A DNA stretch of 44,745 bases from Ichthyosporea sp. XGB-2017a (taxonomy: Eukaryota > Opisthokonta > Ichthyosporea): positions 1 through 44,745 of the forward strand of contig PDIM01000018.1 in the NCBI GenBank assembly GCA_002811675.1, read 5' to 3'. This document shows, piece by piece, positions 32,070 to 44,718 of the stretch. Numbering within the stretch: position 1 is the stretch's first letter; the number at the start of each line of letters is the position of its first letter. The translations under genes and the position numbers were made by a program. The notes under the pieces were generated by a model. The model searched no databases. It was given only the letters and a program-made list of their open reading frames with translations, and was not told where the DNA came from.

Positions 32070-35000
32070 ATGACCGCAACCCCGTCTCACGAGAGTGTAG
32101 ACAATCGCAGTGTCGCTCAGTCGCGAGTGCAGCTCGTGGAGTTGATGATTGCCGCCGGTGACGATCCTTCATCTGCATCCAAAGCAGCTGATGGCCTATG
32201 GCAATTTTTAAATGGAAGCCAATATATTTGCCCAACCATTCAGTCGTCCTCCCAGATCATGCACTACATGTGGCGCCTCTGGGAAAGTGGTTGTCTGAAA
32301 AATAATCTAAATCTTACACAGTTAATTAAGGAGCGAATGCCTTTAGCATATGCAGCTTCAGTTGTTACGCACGAAAATCAAATGCTATATATGTCTGATT
32401 CTAATGAAGAAAAAAAAAAATACGAAACTGAAGAAATCAAAAGCAGCGAGTCTGAAGGTATCACAGTATTTGGGGAAAAGAAAAATAAGCAAAAGCGAGT
32501 AGCTTTTGAAACATTGGGCAAACAGCTTGAGCGTGCAGTTCAGGACGCCGTGGTGACGGAACGAGGAAGAATAAGGGCAGAGATTCGCCAGGAAGTGGAG
32601 AATGGCGAGGAGGAAGAACTAAAATGCTTCCCGCCTTCTACTCTCCCAGGCAAGATTATGTTCCCTTCCGAGAAATGCCTTCGACTGCTTGATCTTTCTT
32701 ACGTCGATGATTCACCACGCGCCCATAGTCCAACATTTTGCGCTGACATTTATGCCCGCTTAAAAATTTTGCTAAAAGACATCGGTATCACGCAGAACTC
32801 GATGTATGAGCCACCAGCAGAAGCAATGGGTGATGATGATCAGGCAATAACTTCTTTACAGAAGGGAAAATTGCTCATACAAAGGACAGGTGTGCCAGAG
32901 ATCGGCTTGAGTAATGAAAATATAGATTCCATAATAGGCATTATTCGAGATTCAGAGGAGCAAGTTTTTGTTCCCTTGACAATTGTTTCTGGCGAAATTT
33001 ATCACCCTTATGACCTTACTCCAATTTCTGACTACACCAAACGAAATGTATTCTGTCTTCTTTCTAAAGCTGGGTTCTTCTATGGCACGAATGACGGCTT
33101 TAGTGATTTTGTCTCAATACTTGATTGGAAAAAAGAGCGCCATGTGTTTCATCTTGTGCGTGATTTGTGCTTTTTTCGGCATTTTCGACTGGCAAAAGCA
33201 TTTATGTCTTGGAAAAGGTTTCTAAAGACAACAAAGAAAAGAAATCTTATAGACTTCCTGAAAAAAAATGTTCTTGTTGTGCTTCCTGATTTTCGAGAGA
33301 GCATAAAGGCGATCAATAATATTCTTGCTCGATATCAGACAGATATTTATCAGGAAAGCCTTAGACCTCGTTACTGCACTGGATCTTACAAGAATTTCCT
33401 TGACAAAACGTTGAATTCTTTAATGGTGTATAAGGAAATTTCTAGCATCTACGCAAAGGAGGCATTGGAAGTAATTGTCGATTGCGTTCTTAAGCTTGAT
33501 AGAAATGTGCAATCCAAATACGAAAGCATAGAGGAATTTCAACCGTACAAATACAAACGTGAATCTATAACATTGATGAAGGAGAGGTGTGAGCAACAAA
33601 AACTGGAGTTTATCGAAGCTAAAAGAATTAGAAACATGTCTGATGCTTTCGTTCACTATAGTTGTCTGCTTTTCAAAACAAAGCTCATCAGCATTACTGA
33701 TGAATGGGTCTCTCGAAATATCAGTAGGCCTCTTATGCACAATAGCAGTGGCGATACAGTTTGTTTGACAATGAGTGTGGGTATTTGTGAAGACCACATA
33801 AAATGTGATTTTAATGTTCAGAAGATTGCTTTATCCTTCGAAGATCTAATATTTCGCTTTGTAGAGACTGTAGACTACCTTGGTAAGGAATTACAAGAAT
33901 GTCGGAATTTGAAAGATGCCAGTACATTTGCGACTACGAAGGTTGGGAACTTGGGGGAAATAGACAATTTCCCTCTTTTAAATGACGAAGGCATGATCAA
34001 TATGTTTAGAAATATTGAGTTCCAAATCACTGGGCATCTTAGGCTGCTGGATGAAAAAATTGCAACCGTGAAAGCTTACGAGCAAAAGATTCTTCAAGTA
34101 AAGTGTGACACAGACAGCAATATATTTAAAAGATCTAAACTTATATGTGACTACCAGTATCTTTTGAACGAAGAAGACGAATATGCCTCACACCTTGAAG
34201 ATTCATACTACACGTCTCCCCACTTGTGCTGTGTAGAAGCTTCAATTCCAAAAAAGTACCTTCAAGAAAGCATTTGTATGCGCAAGAGAGACGCTAGTGC
34301 TCTTTTAAAGACGCTGTTTGAAGAGCAGCTCACCTTATTTAAAAATATTCTGAACCATGAGATGGAAGAATTAAGGAAAAGGCCTAAAGAAATTCTCCCC
34401 TTCCTTGATCTCGAAGACTACATAAAAATGTGCCAAAATTCTCTTCCTGATAAAATTGAAGAAATTGATCTGATAATCAAGACAGAGGCCATCGTTAAAC
34501 CAATGCTTACAGGTTCCTTATCAGCCCTGGCGTCCGACATTAAAAAGGAATTTCAAAGTTACAAGGTATTATTGACATTAGCTCATGAAAATTTAGAAAT
34601 TGAAAGGCCTGAAATGAAATTCTTGTTGATTAAAAAAATGAAAGAATGCGAGGAGGTTGCCACTAAAGCTATTGAGACTGCCAATAGCATTGACTCGGAC
34701 AGTCATCGTGAAAATGTTGATGCGCTTAATGAGCTTTTGGTTCAAATTTTACATAACAAAGAGGTACACAAGACTTTACTGAGGTTTGTTGATGTTTTGG
34801 GTGCAAGGAATGCACTCAAAGATGAAAATAACACTTGTGTTGATGACTGTATTACTATATGCCGTGCGAGAAATAATTTCGAAAGTGCAATTGGAAGATG
34901 GAACATAGTTTCTAAAAGGTGGCTTAAAGAAAAGATTTGCGAGCTTGATTTTAAGAAAGTAAAGGACTATGTTTCCAAACTTAAACAAAGCGTTGAAAAT

Positions 35001-38000
35001 AGCATGCGATATATTCCCGAGCCCCTATTGCACGATTCTTTAAAGCGCTCATTGGAGGCATTTTCCCGTGCAGTCAATTTATCAGAAAAGCTAGTTAATA
35101 GCATACAGTCGGATCATTATTGGAGGCGTATTTTTGAGGCTCTTTCGCTTAATGCAGAGTCTTCGACGAGTGTGACCCTTGATATGATTCGGGATGAAAA
35201 AGTGCGGGATCAAGAGGTTTCTCTGTTAAAGATATTAGACCTGATTGGTAAAGAAAAAAAAGCATTAACAACTTTAAAGGAACTGAAGGAATTTTGGTCT
35301 CAGTGTGAGGTTGTGTTTAAGCAAGCAGAAAGTGATGATCTTCTCATTTTAGATGACACAATGAATTACAAAGAGAGTTTAGAAGACCATTGTTACAGAA
35401 TGAAAACTCTGGGAACTGAGTTTGAAGACCCGAAAATTGTGAAAGAGGTTGAATTTTGGACTCTGTGCTTAGTTAGACTCAGCGATCTTCTTGACAACTG
35501 GTACCTTGCCCAAGAAATGTTCATTCAATTAGAAGCAGTTCTAAACTTTTCAAAATATGCGGAACAGTTAACAGATGTAAGAAACACATTTTATAAGCTT
35601 AAGGAAGATTTTAACGTAAATTTACAATATTTTAAAATAGAAGGAAATGCTCTTTTTGTGGATCTAACGTTCAAAAAAAGAGGCAAGTTCAAAAAAAACA
35701 ATAAGTCATACTCCTACTTTTCGCAGCTTTTTGACAGGACCATCCTTGAATTAGAAAAATTAAAAATAAGTTTGGAGGCTGGTTTTCAAGACATTTGCCA
35801 AAAGTGCCCTTTACTACAGATTCTTCCCATATCCACGCTGCTTTTGTTTTGCTCTTCTAATGCCACTCCAGTCACTTTCGCAAACAATGTAGCCAAACTT
35901 TTCCCCGGATTGCGAAGTGTTCATTGTGAGGCATCGCAAGGAAGTGACATAACGATAGTAGGCTACACTGATGATTATAATTTTAAAGAGGAAAAGCTTT
36001 TAGTTCAAGACCCAATTATTCTAAAGCAAGAAGATGGAATAGAGGCATGGATAGGCAAAGTTGACAAACAGCTCAAGGTGCATTTACAGAACAAATTTGA
36101 GAGCTTAATGTCAACTGTCCGGAAAGAAAACCCTGTTTCACAAAATTGGATGTTCGATTTCCCATCACAACTGGTGCTAGTTGCATTGAGAGTTATACAT
36201 ACGTATCGCACTACTGTTGCTTTGGAGGGCCTTGAAAGAAGTGTTAATCGAAACCCTCTAAAAGCTTTGGAAATCGATTCTATCAAGACTATTGCCGACG
36301 TTGCCAAACTCATCTGTATGGCAACTGCCAGCGAGACGATATTTTTGCAATGTGTTATGACCATTCATCTCTACAATCGAGATGTAACGCACCGACTCAT
36401 TTCTTCAGGATGTGCAAATGTGGATGATTTCGAATGGGCTTCGAGAATTCGAGTTTATTTTGACTCTGGTAGTAATAATGTGGTAACAAAGATATTTAGC
36501 AGCTCTGCAAGTTACGGATTTGAATATCTACCTCAATCATACAGGGTCATTATAACCCCACAAACTGAAAGATGTATTGCGCAAATAGCAAATGTATTGG
36601 GGTCTTCTTACGTCACTTGCTTGGCAGGAGCTGCTGGGAGTGGCAAAAAGACATCACTTTCAGAACTGGCATCTCTTTGTGGGAAGCTTATTCACAATAT
36701 ATCGGTTGACTCTTCAACTTCTGCACGCGACTTCGAAAAGGTCGTTTCCGCGTGTTCTAGACTTAGTCGATGGGTATTTATCAACAATATTGATAATATT
36801 TCGCAAATGGAATATAAAAGGACCAATTATTTAAATACTCTCCTAGAGAGAACATTTTTCGACAGATTGGGCAAAGGAAGTGAAAAAAACGTCAGTGGAA
36901 TATTTTTTAGCTTTCCCGTTTACAATCCTTCAAGACTTTTTGTCGGTTACTGCGCATCCTCCATACGGATTATACGGATAGAAATTCCAAATATGAGGTT
37001 TTTGAATGAGGCATTGGCCCTCACATATGGAATTGTTCCTGAAAAAAATGTCCTTGATGTATTTGAAATAACATTTAACAGATTGAAATCTACGGTAAAT
37101 CCTGCCTATTGGGGGTTAGGAATTTTTGGTACTATTGCTGCCACTTGGCGATGGTTATCAGAAAACAAGAATATCAATATTTTTTCTGGGTTAAGAGCAG
37201 CACTTGAACTATTTTTTCAGGAGCAAATAGATGGTTCATTTTTCAAGGGCATAGGATTGCCTGACAGAGAATTCGTGAAGCAAAAGCAAACATTATCAAG
37301 GGCAATGTTAATTGAAACGTCCGACCAAAATGACTGGTATGTAGAAGATAAGAAAATGCAGTTGCTAAAGGCTACCACTTTTTCACAGAATATCATTATT
37401 GTTGGTCACCCTTTCTCTGGTAAAACGTCGTTAATCAAGAAATGTTTTGAACAAGTATCAACAGAAAAAAATAATGCTTTGCGTATGCATACAATTTATT
37501 TTGATTCCCTTAAACTAGAAGAGTTTTGGGGCAGTTTTATTTGCGGGCACTGGAAACCAGGAAATTTAGCTTCCACCATTGAGCATGATAGTTTAAAAGA
37601 AATGCCATCATGGTACTTGCTTATAGGGAGTCGCAATTACCACCTGGTTGAGCATCTTCTCTTGACTTGCAAGGACGGCATAATAAGCCTTCCCACTGGT
37701 ATGGAACTAAATTTAGCAAATAGGCATTTCTTTTTCGAAACAACGAGTCTTCAGTTCGTATCTCCGTCAGTTATATCGCGGTGCTGCATTGTAACCTTTG
37801 CAAAAAACACAAAGCTTTGGAAATCCATTCTCGCTTCTACCCTTTCCTCCTTCGCTACAAAGTACATAAGTTTCAAGTTTCCTGTTTCTCCTATTTATTT
37901 ATCTATGGTAAGTGCATCTCGATTTACAAAGTCTTAAAGCCTTTATCGATAACTAATATAGCCATTAGGTAACTCTTTTCGTGAAAATTTTTAACGAGCA

Positions 38001-41000
38001 TCGTTTATTGAAAATGCTCAAAGTATCGCTGACTAGAGAAGAAGTTACTCATATTGTTATGAAAGCTTTTGACTGTCTGTTTAATTACTACACAGTTTCT
38101 CTTGACTTCACCACCTTGCCGGTATTGATGTGCGACCACAAAAAGCTTTTCATGGATTGCAGTTATTTGGCAATTAGTGCCATGTCACTATCACTTCATT
38201 CTTTGAGTAAATGCGAAGAAAGGGACAACTTAAACTATTCAATTATCAACGCCTGCGTGGAAGCCTTTCCAGAGGCAAAATTACCTTCTAAAGGATATTT
38301 GTGGAACCATTACTACGATCCCACCACAGCAAAGTTCACATTGTTTGATACACTTGTGACGTCTGATATTCCTCACCCCAATAGCAGCAGAGTGAATTAT
38401 ATGACGCTAGCTTTTCAGTCAAATGGACAGAGTGCTCTGCTTGTAGGGCTTCCAGGTTCTGGTAAGTCCTTGGCAGTGGAGCAACTTAGAGAGCAAGTAG
38501 TGTCTCTAAGGGAAGGTATGTCAATTGAACTGAGCAGCTGTAGCTTTAAATGCGGGTCTTCTTCGTCGTCCGTTCAGATCTGTGATTTCATTTTTCATGC
38601 AGTCACATTTACTTCTAAATGCCCTCTGGATGATATTGAGGAAAGCAAGTGTATATTTGACATTGATGATTTAGCGGCACTTGATTTTAATTCGTACATG
38701 AACGTCATTGATTACCTCAAACCATTTTTTGAAACAAAACTTCTTTTTGAAAGAAAATCCCTAAAATTTAAGTCTTGTAGAAAGGTCCCCTTTGCTTTGG
38801 TTTGTGGGCTTAGTGATACGTCCAGTAATCGCATGCTTTGCTATTCGAGAAAGCTACTACCTCATATAGGCACCATTGAAGTATCAAGGGAAGGAAACTT
38901 CCTCACACTAAAAGATATGGCAGCTTCGAAAATCACTAAATGTACATCAATTGAGGGAACGTTTTTTAAAATTACAAACTCGACTGTTGCTAAATACGTT
39001 GGATTGATTGAAGATTTGGAAGGCAAATCGCAAAATGTTCCGGAAAGCTTCATTTTTAATAGTTGTGCGTTTTTAAAAAGCTTAGATTACCTGTGCGATA
39101 TATACCGCCAAGGTGTCACGTCTCAGCTTGCGTTATACGATATGTTCATTCACGATAAGTATTATGAGGTGTTTCGCTGTTTCAATTTTGCGGCTGGAGA
39201 CTATGAAGAGTCTAAAATACTTGAGGACGAAATGAATGAGCAAACTGCTTTTGTGACATTTCCTGAGTTTGTGTTTTGGGACCTATGTAAACCTCTTGTT
39301 TGTCGACTTCAGAGGATTTTACAGTATCGTTCATCGCATGCAATTTTGACCTATGAATACCTTCCAATCCTTGTGTTTGCACTTGACGCTTTGACGAAAA
39401 TATCTAATTTGTTTATTCAATATTGCGATATTTCGGCCGGTTGTAAAAATCTGGGATTATGGAAAGCTAAAATTTCTGCTACTGTATTGAATGCTATCTT
39501 GCATGATCAATTTTCTGTAGTAGTGCTTCCTTTCGAGCTTATTTCACAATCCCCTGCGTGTTTCAATGCCATTGAGCATCTACTCGCTTTGAAGTCTGCT
39601 CCTATTCTAGACCTTTTGGAAGATAGGGATTTTGATCTTATCCGCAGGTTTATTGAAAGAAGTCTTGCCAGTGGGGAGTATGCTACCAAACAGCTACTAA
39701 TATCGACGAAGCTAGAAAACTATTTTCGTGTGGTTATCGTAAAGTACTTACCATACGGAAAAAGTGATTTAACAGGATCGAATTCTTTGTTTCGGAAATA
39801 CTTTTCCTATACTAAAGTTCCACCAATTACCTTCGAGCTCTTAAAAAGATATGCTAGTGCTTCAATAGGAAGCCATTCATATCGGTACTCTTCAAGTGAA
39901 ATTTCACAAGCGTCTGTATTTGCCGCAACGCTATTTCATAAGTTAATTGAAATGGAACGATCGGAGGGGACGTTAGGGCCCATTTTGCCATCAATACAAA
40001 CTTTTGAACTTATGCTATCAACCTTCCATACCCATTTCAAAAGGGAGAGAGAAAAAATCAAAGATTCGGTCAATATTATGGGTACTTTTAAGTGCAAAAT
40101 AGAAGAGGATAAGACGAATTTAGAACTGCAGTGCAGCGAAGAATCAAAAAGGAGAGTTGAGGAGTTAAGAAACATAATGAATGAAAGCGAAATCAAATTA
40201 AAATCTTTTCAAAAGGACCTGTTACATCAAAAGCGGGAACTCTCTGAAAAAGAAAGTGCTTTGCAAACTCAAGAAATGGAGCTTAAAAGACTGAAAGACA
40301 AAGTAAGGGATGAAAAGGCAAGGGTAACACCTGCAGTTTTATCTACAAAGGGGGCTTTGAAAGCTTTGCGACCCCAGGACTTTACAGAGCTTGCTAATCT
40401 TCGATATACAGACAATACCGTCGTCCTTAAAACTTTTACAGCTTTAAGTACATTCTTTGAGCTTCCTGTGGACTTACCTACTCTTATACCTGAACTTTCT
40501 TCTCTGCAGTTTATAAGCAGACTTGAAAAGTTAGATAAAGATGAGCTTTCGCATGCACAGGTACTGGTCATTCGAGAGTTCGTCGAAAGTAAAATTGCTA
40601 CCCCGGAACTCATTGAACTTCATTCCCGTGCACTCAGGGTGTTTTTCCTTTGCATGATGGCAACGTATAACTATGTCATCAGCAAGTATGAAAACGTAAT
40701 TCCTTGGGAAAAAGATATTTTGCAAAAAGAAAAGGATCTGGAGGAAAAGAGAAAAACTTTCAATTCTGTTAAATCAGAACTTTTTAAAAGTGCAGGTTTC
40801 CTCACTGCGTTTCAGACAGAATTTAAATGTGCCAATAACAATTATCAAAGTGCATTAATCAAATATGAAGAATCCCTAGCAAAAAAAGAGACGCTTACGA
40901 ATATACTTTCATCTCTGAAGAGGCAGATGCCAGCTATTGAAAAGAAGGTTGATGAAGCAAACATGTCTCTTGAAAGCCTTATAGCTGATGAGATGTTCAG

Positions 41001-44000
41001 AGCATTTCAATTGATTGTTAGAAAGCCGGCCTTTCATAGTAACTGTAGTGCATATTTAGAGCACGCACGTCATTTTTGCCAATCAAACGATGTCCCATTT
41101 TCTATCAAACAGATTGACTATGGGGAAAAGATTCCGTTAGCAGTTGGGCAGACGAGAACAAAAGAAGAATATATTCTGTCAAAGCTCTTTGCTATGACAA
41201 ACGTTCCTGGTGGAAACATATTGATAGACCCAGATTATGTCCTCGATACATCTGTAAAGGAACCCATTCCCAGCTCCGCGGTAATCACTGTCTCAAAAGA
41301 TACATATATTGAAGGTATCAAGAAACTTGTGTTGTCTCATACCTATAAATATGTCTTCGTCGAAATTGTAGTGTCAGTTAATGTTCTTGATGCCATTAGC
41401 CTTGCTTCGACATTAATCAAGGACGATACTTTGAACCAAAATATATATGTAGTAGTTCGGAGCCCTTCAGACCTAACGTTCTTCCAATTAGATATTCTCT
41501 CAAAATCATCTATTATGCATTTAAATATTGCATTGTCGTGGATAGAAAAGGCGTTGTATGAAGCGACAATGGGTTCGATGGGTCTGGATGAAATATATTC
41601 TGCCGAGCAGCAGGTACACGCGTTGAGGCTGAGGTGTAAAGACATAATGTGGTCTGTTGCAGAAAAATATAATCGAATAGATTTCGATAAGATTAATGCT
41701 GAGTCTATGGAAAGCCTAAGGAAGGTTCTGAGTATTTTGGGAGAGCTTGAAAATGATATGTCCAGCAAACAGGACCTGATTGAGAGCTCACTCGAGCAGA
41801 TACACAGAGGACTTGATCTTTCGAGAAACTTTTTTTATTTATGGTTTTCAACATTTGTGCTAGCATCACACTTACCCTTAGTTCGTTATAGAGGTATACC
41901 TCTTTTAAGGCGTATCTTGGATTTTTGCTACAAGGGACAACCTGAAACCTTAAGTCTCGGGGAGGCTTTAAAGAATATACTTTGCGGAATGAAAGGTTCG
42001 GATCAAATCGTTTTACTCTCTCTATATTCACTTACAAAATCGGAAATGAGTGTGTGCCAAGCCGTTAGAATTGCGGAAACCTTCCTTCAAAACCTTCAAA
42101 ATCTCAGTTCGTTTGAAAATGAGCAGTTTTTGAACGACCTATCTAGGCTGGGCAGCTTTGGATGGTCAGCAGTTAGTCAAAATGCCAAGAGAGTTGAAAC
42201 TGTGGATGAGATTTTCAGGGATACCTTCCAGTATATAAAAAGCAATAAGAGAGCGCTGAACAAATTCATTGTTACAGGTGACTTTAGATATTTAGTTGGT
42301 GATAGTGCTGGCTGTTTCTTTTCCTGTAACCAAAAATTACTGCTTTTATCAGCCCTCTGCCCTCCAAGAATATGTCAAATTGTTTTTACAAACCCACCAA
42401 TACTTGCTCAATCTGATATTTTAAAATTAGGTGTGTTTGCTGTCAATGACATTCTAGTGGCCTCCCAAAATTTACTATGCGTGTGTGTACTTGTGGAAAC
42501 CCCATCTGCATTTACTATTCTTCAAGCAGCACAAGACAAAAGTATATTAGTGCGAAATTGGAACTACCCCGTTTTCGGAGAAAATGTTTCTTTCGAAGAA
42601 AGCTTCAACAGCACACTCCGATTGTGCTTTGAAGGAGACGAATGGCTTGTTTTAGACTTAAGTAAGATCCACTTGCAACTAAACACAATTATGCTTCTTG
42701 TGAAAACGTTTTCGAAATCTATTGACCCAATGCTAAAGCTAACAACAAAGTTTAGAATTTGGATAGCAGCTTTTGCAAATTGTCTTAAAACTCGAAATAA
42801 CCTGATGTCTCTGGAACTTCTTCAAAATTCCCCTGACGTGTGCTATTTCCAAAGTATAACTCGTTTTAGTATCCCTTCCCAGTATATATATGCTTCCATG
42901 AACTATGCTAGTCAAATTTCGTCCGAGCTATCTCGCAAGTTTCAAATGAAAATGTTCGATATGAACAGGATTCATGAAAATGATTCTAAAGAGTTGATTG
43001 TTCCTGGAAACTGGTTCTCTTTGATTGCAAACTTAATTTTTTCCCTTTGGCACGATTCATCTACAGACGAAAGCCGATTTTATGTCGACAGACCCCTTTT
43101 GCACTCTTTAATGTATACTATAGCAAGCTGGCTTGCAAACAACGTTCGCCTAAAGATTAGTTTGCATTCGTTTATTAAAATTTTGAAACACTTTGGTGGA
43201 TGGAGATCGCAAGACCAATGGGGGTATGGATACAACCAGTTGCTAAAACAATATTTCTCGGAACTTAGCACAGAGAGAAATCCAATAACTTCATGTGACA
43301 GTCGCCAAACAACAGTACTAAGCACTATCCTTCAGCTAACACAAGAGAATCAATCGCTCCTTGATCAACAAATTTACTTTGAAGACCCCTTAATCAGCGG
43401 GGGCGGGTGGTGTGCGGCTGCGCCTAGTAATATAACAACGTGGAGGCAGTGGAGCTCAAGCAACGCTCTGCTAATTGATCTGCATAAAGAGCGTCGCTAT
43501 AAGATATTAAATATCCTGCTATCTGTAGTAAGTGAAAGCACTGTTAACATCCCTACTGATTGCTCGTCGAATCTTCAGGCGCTCTTTTCATCTCAAGTTC
43601 AAATCCTTGAAAAAAAAATACAAATTTTATATTCCCTGTTTGAAAAGTTGATTTCTTATACGAAAGAAGAGAGCAAAATGAGTGAAAGTATCATCCAAGC
43701 TGAAATAGACTCTCAAATGTCCTATCATTTTCCTGGGATCGGCATTTCCTTGTGGCCTTTTGTAATGCGCACGTGCCAAAGAATTAAAAGGTACAGTGGG
43801 CACCTGCAAAGAGTGCTCATTGAAAACATGACATCGCCCAACTCGCCGCTAGAACTAAAAGACATGTCAATTGACTCGAGAAGTATAATTGACGTTCCTG
43901 CTTTTTTTACCACTTTAAAAGCACTCATGTGCTCTCAATTATGTTTAGACGAGCATTTACACGAACTTTTCATTTGCTTTGGAAGTCCCCCTAGTTCGAA

Positions 44001-44400
44001 TAGCCTGCATTTAGGACCTTCAATATATGGAATTATGTCAATTGGAAGTGAGTGGGATAATTCAAGTAAGGTTTTCCGTCGCATTATGCATCCAGCTTTG
44101 CTGGAACCGTTCAGGTGCCCTCCGGGGGCGATTTACCTCATCAGCAAACTTGAAAAAGAAAAGGAAATAGAGGACAATAAGTTTTCCTTTTTTTTGCCGA
44201 TATGGACGTACTTTTGGCAAAAGTCCATCAATATATGCTCTTATGATCTCTTTATGGCAGATAGTTCCTGTGAGCCGCTAATAGCTTCACATGCATATTT
44301 TAATGGTAGTTCCCTTGGGGCCCAAGAAAACCAGCAACATGAAGCTCAAGTTTTGCTGGTATTCCACTCATTTGTCCACTGGATGGGCAAGGACCCGTAA
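32070..44400 (+). CDS. Divergent dynein heavy chain with degenerate AAA1 and AAA4 sites
   Basis: Exons 32070-37907 and 37969-44400, one 61-nt intron (GTAAGT, branch-like CTAAT, AG), phase 0; 4089 residues, normal for a dynein heavy chain. Dyneins walk on microtubules using a six-AAA ring. Order seen: tail and linker (1 to about 1480); AAA1 entry GFEYLPQSYRVIITPQTERC, then Walker A GAAGSGKK (1520-1527) where the family has GPAGTGKT, and Walker B INNIDN (1571-1576) where it has FDEFNR; AAA2 with GHPFSGKT (1779-1786) and FVSPSVISRC; AAA3 with GLPGSGKS (2106-2113) and FDIDDL (2176-2181); AAA4, where no P-loop exists (about 2401-2419) and Walker B reads VVVLPFELIS; coiled coil 1 (about 2637-2744), microtubule-binding domain with FISRLEKLDKD, coiled coil 2; AAA5, AAA6 with FGGWRSQDQW; C-terminal domain ending near HWMG. 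The frame is fully open, so it is under selection, yet the main ATPase site looks dead. The dynein class is not assigned. Confidence 0.92.
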
Positions 44401-44693
44401 GCTTCAAATCATCAGTGTATAACCTCATCCTTCCAACCTAACGACATTGTCCTGTACAAGTACTGAGCGAATCAAAAATCAGGATCTCATGAGGCAGCAG
44501 ACAAAGCCTGTTCGCTTCAGCTCACGCAAATAGTAAGTTCTTGCGTAATTTCAAACTCTGCTGTTTTTTGGCGTTTTGAACAGAGTCTGCAATTAGTGCT
44601 AGAAAATTCCCTTGAGGGATTATCATATCCCATTATTTTTTTGGTTGCTGTAGAAACGTGATTCTGGCACTACCATTCTTTCTATACTCAAGC

Positions 44694-44699
44694 AATAAA
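44694..44699 (+). terminator. Poly(A) signal AATAAA downstream of the dynein gene
   Basis: AATAAA 293 bases past the dynein stop, shortly before the terminal T run. It is the first such hexamer on this strand after the stop. Confidence 0.4.
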
Positions 44700-44713
44700 C
44701 TCCCACTCCGACT

Positions 44714-44718
<5 letters not shown>

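Noticed and set aside
36627-36960. Idea that the dynein is simply a pseudogene
   Set aside because: The frame is open for more than 4000 codons with one clean intron, and structural motifs from linker to C-terminus are retained; a decaying gene of this length would show stops.
44531-44665. Possible extra intron and exon after the dynein stop
   Set aside because: GTAAGT and CAG are present, but the join makes a stop and the dynein C-terminus is already complete by alignment (ends near HW).
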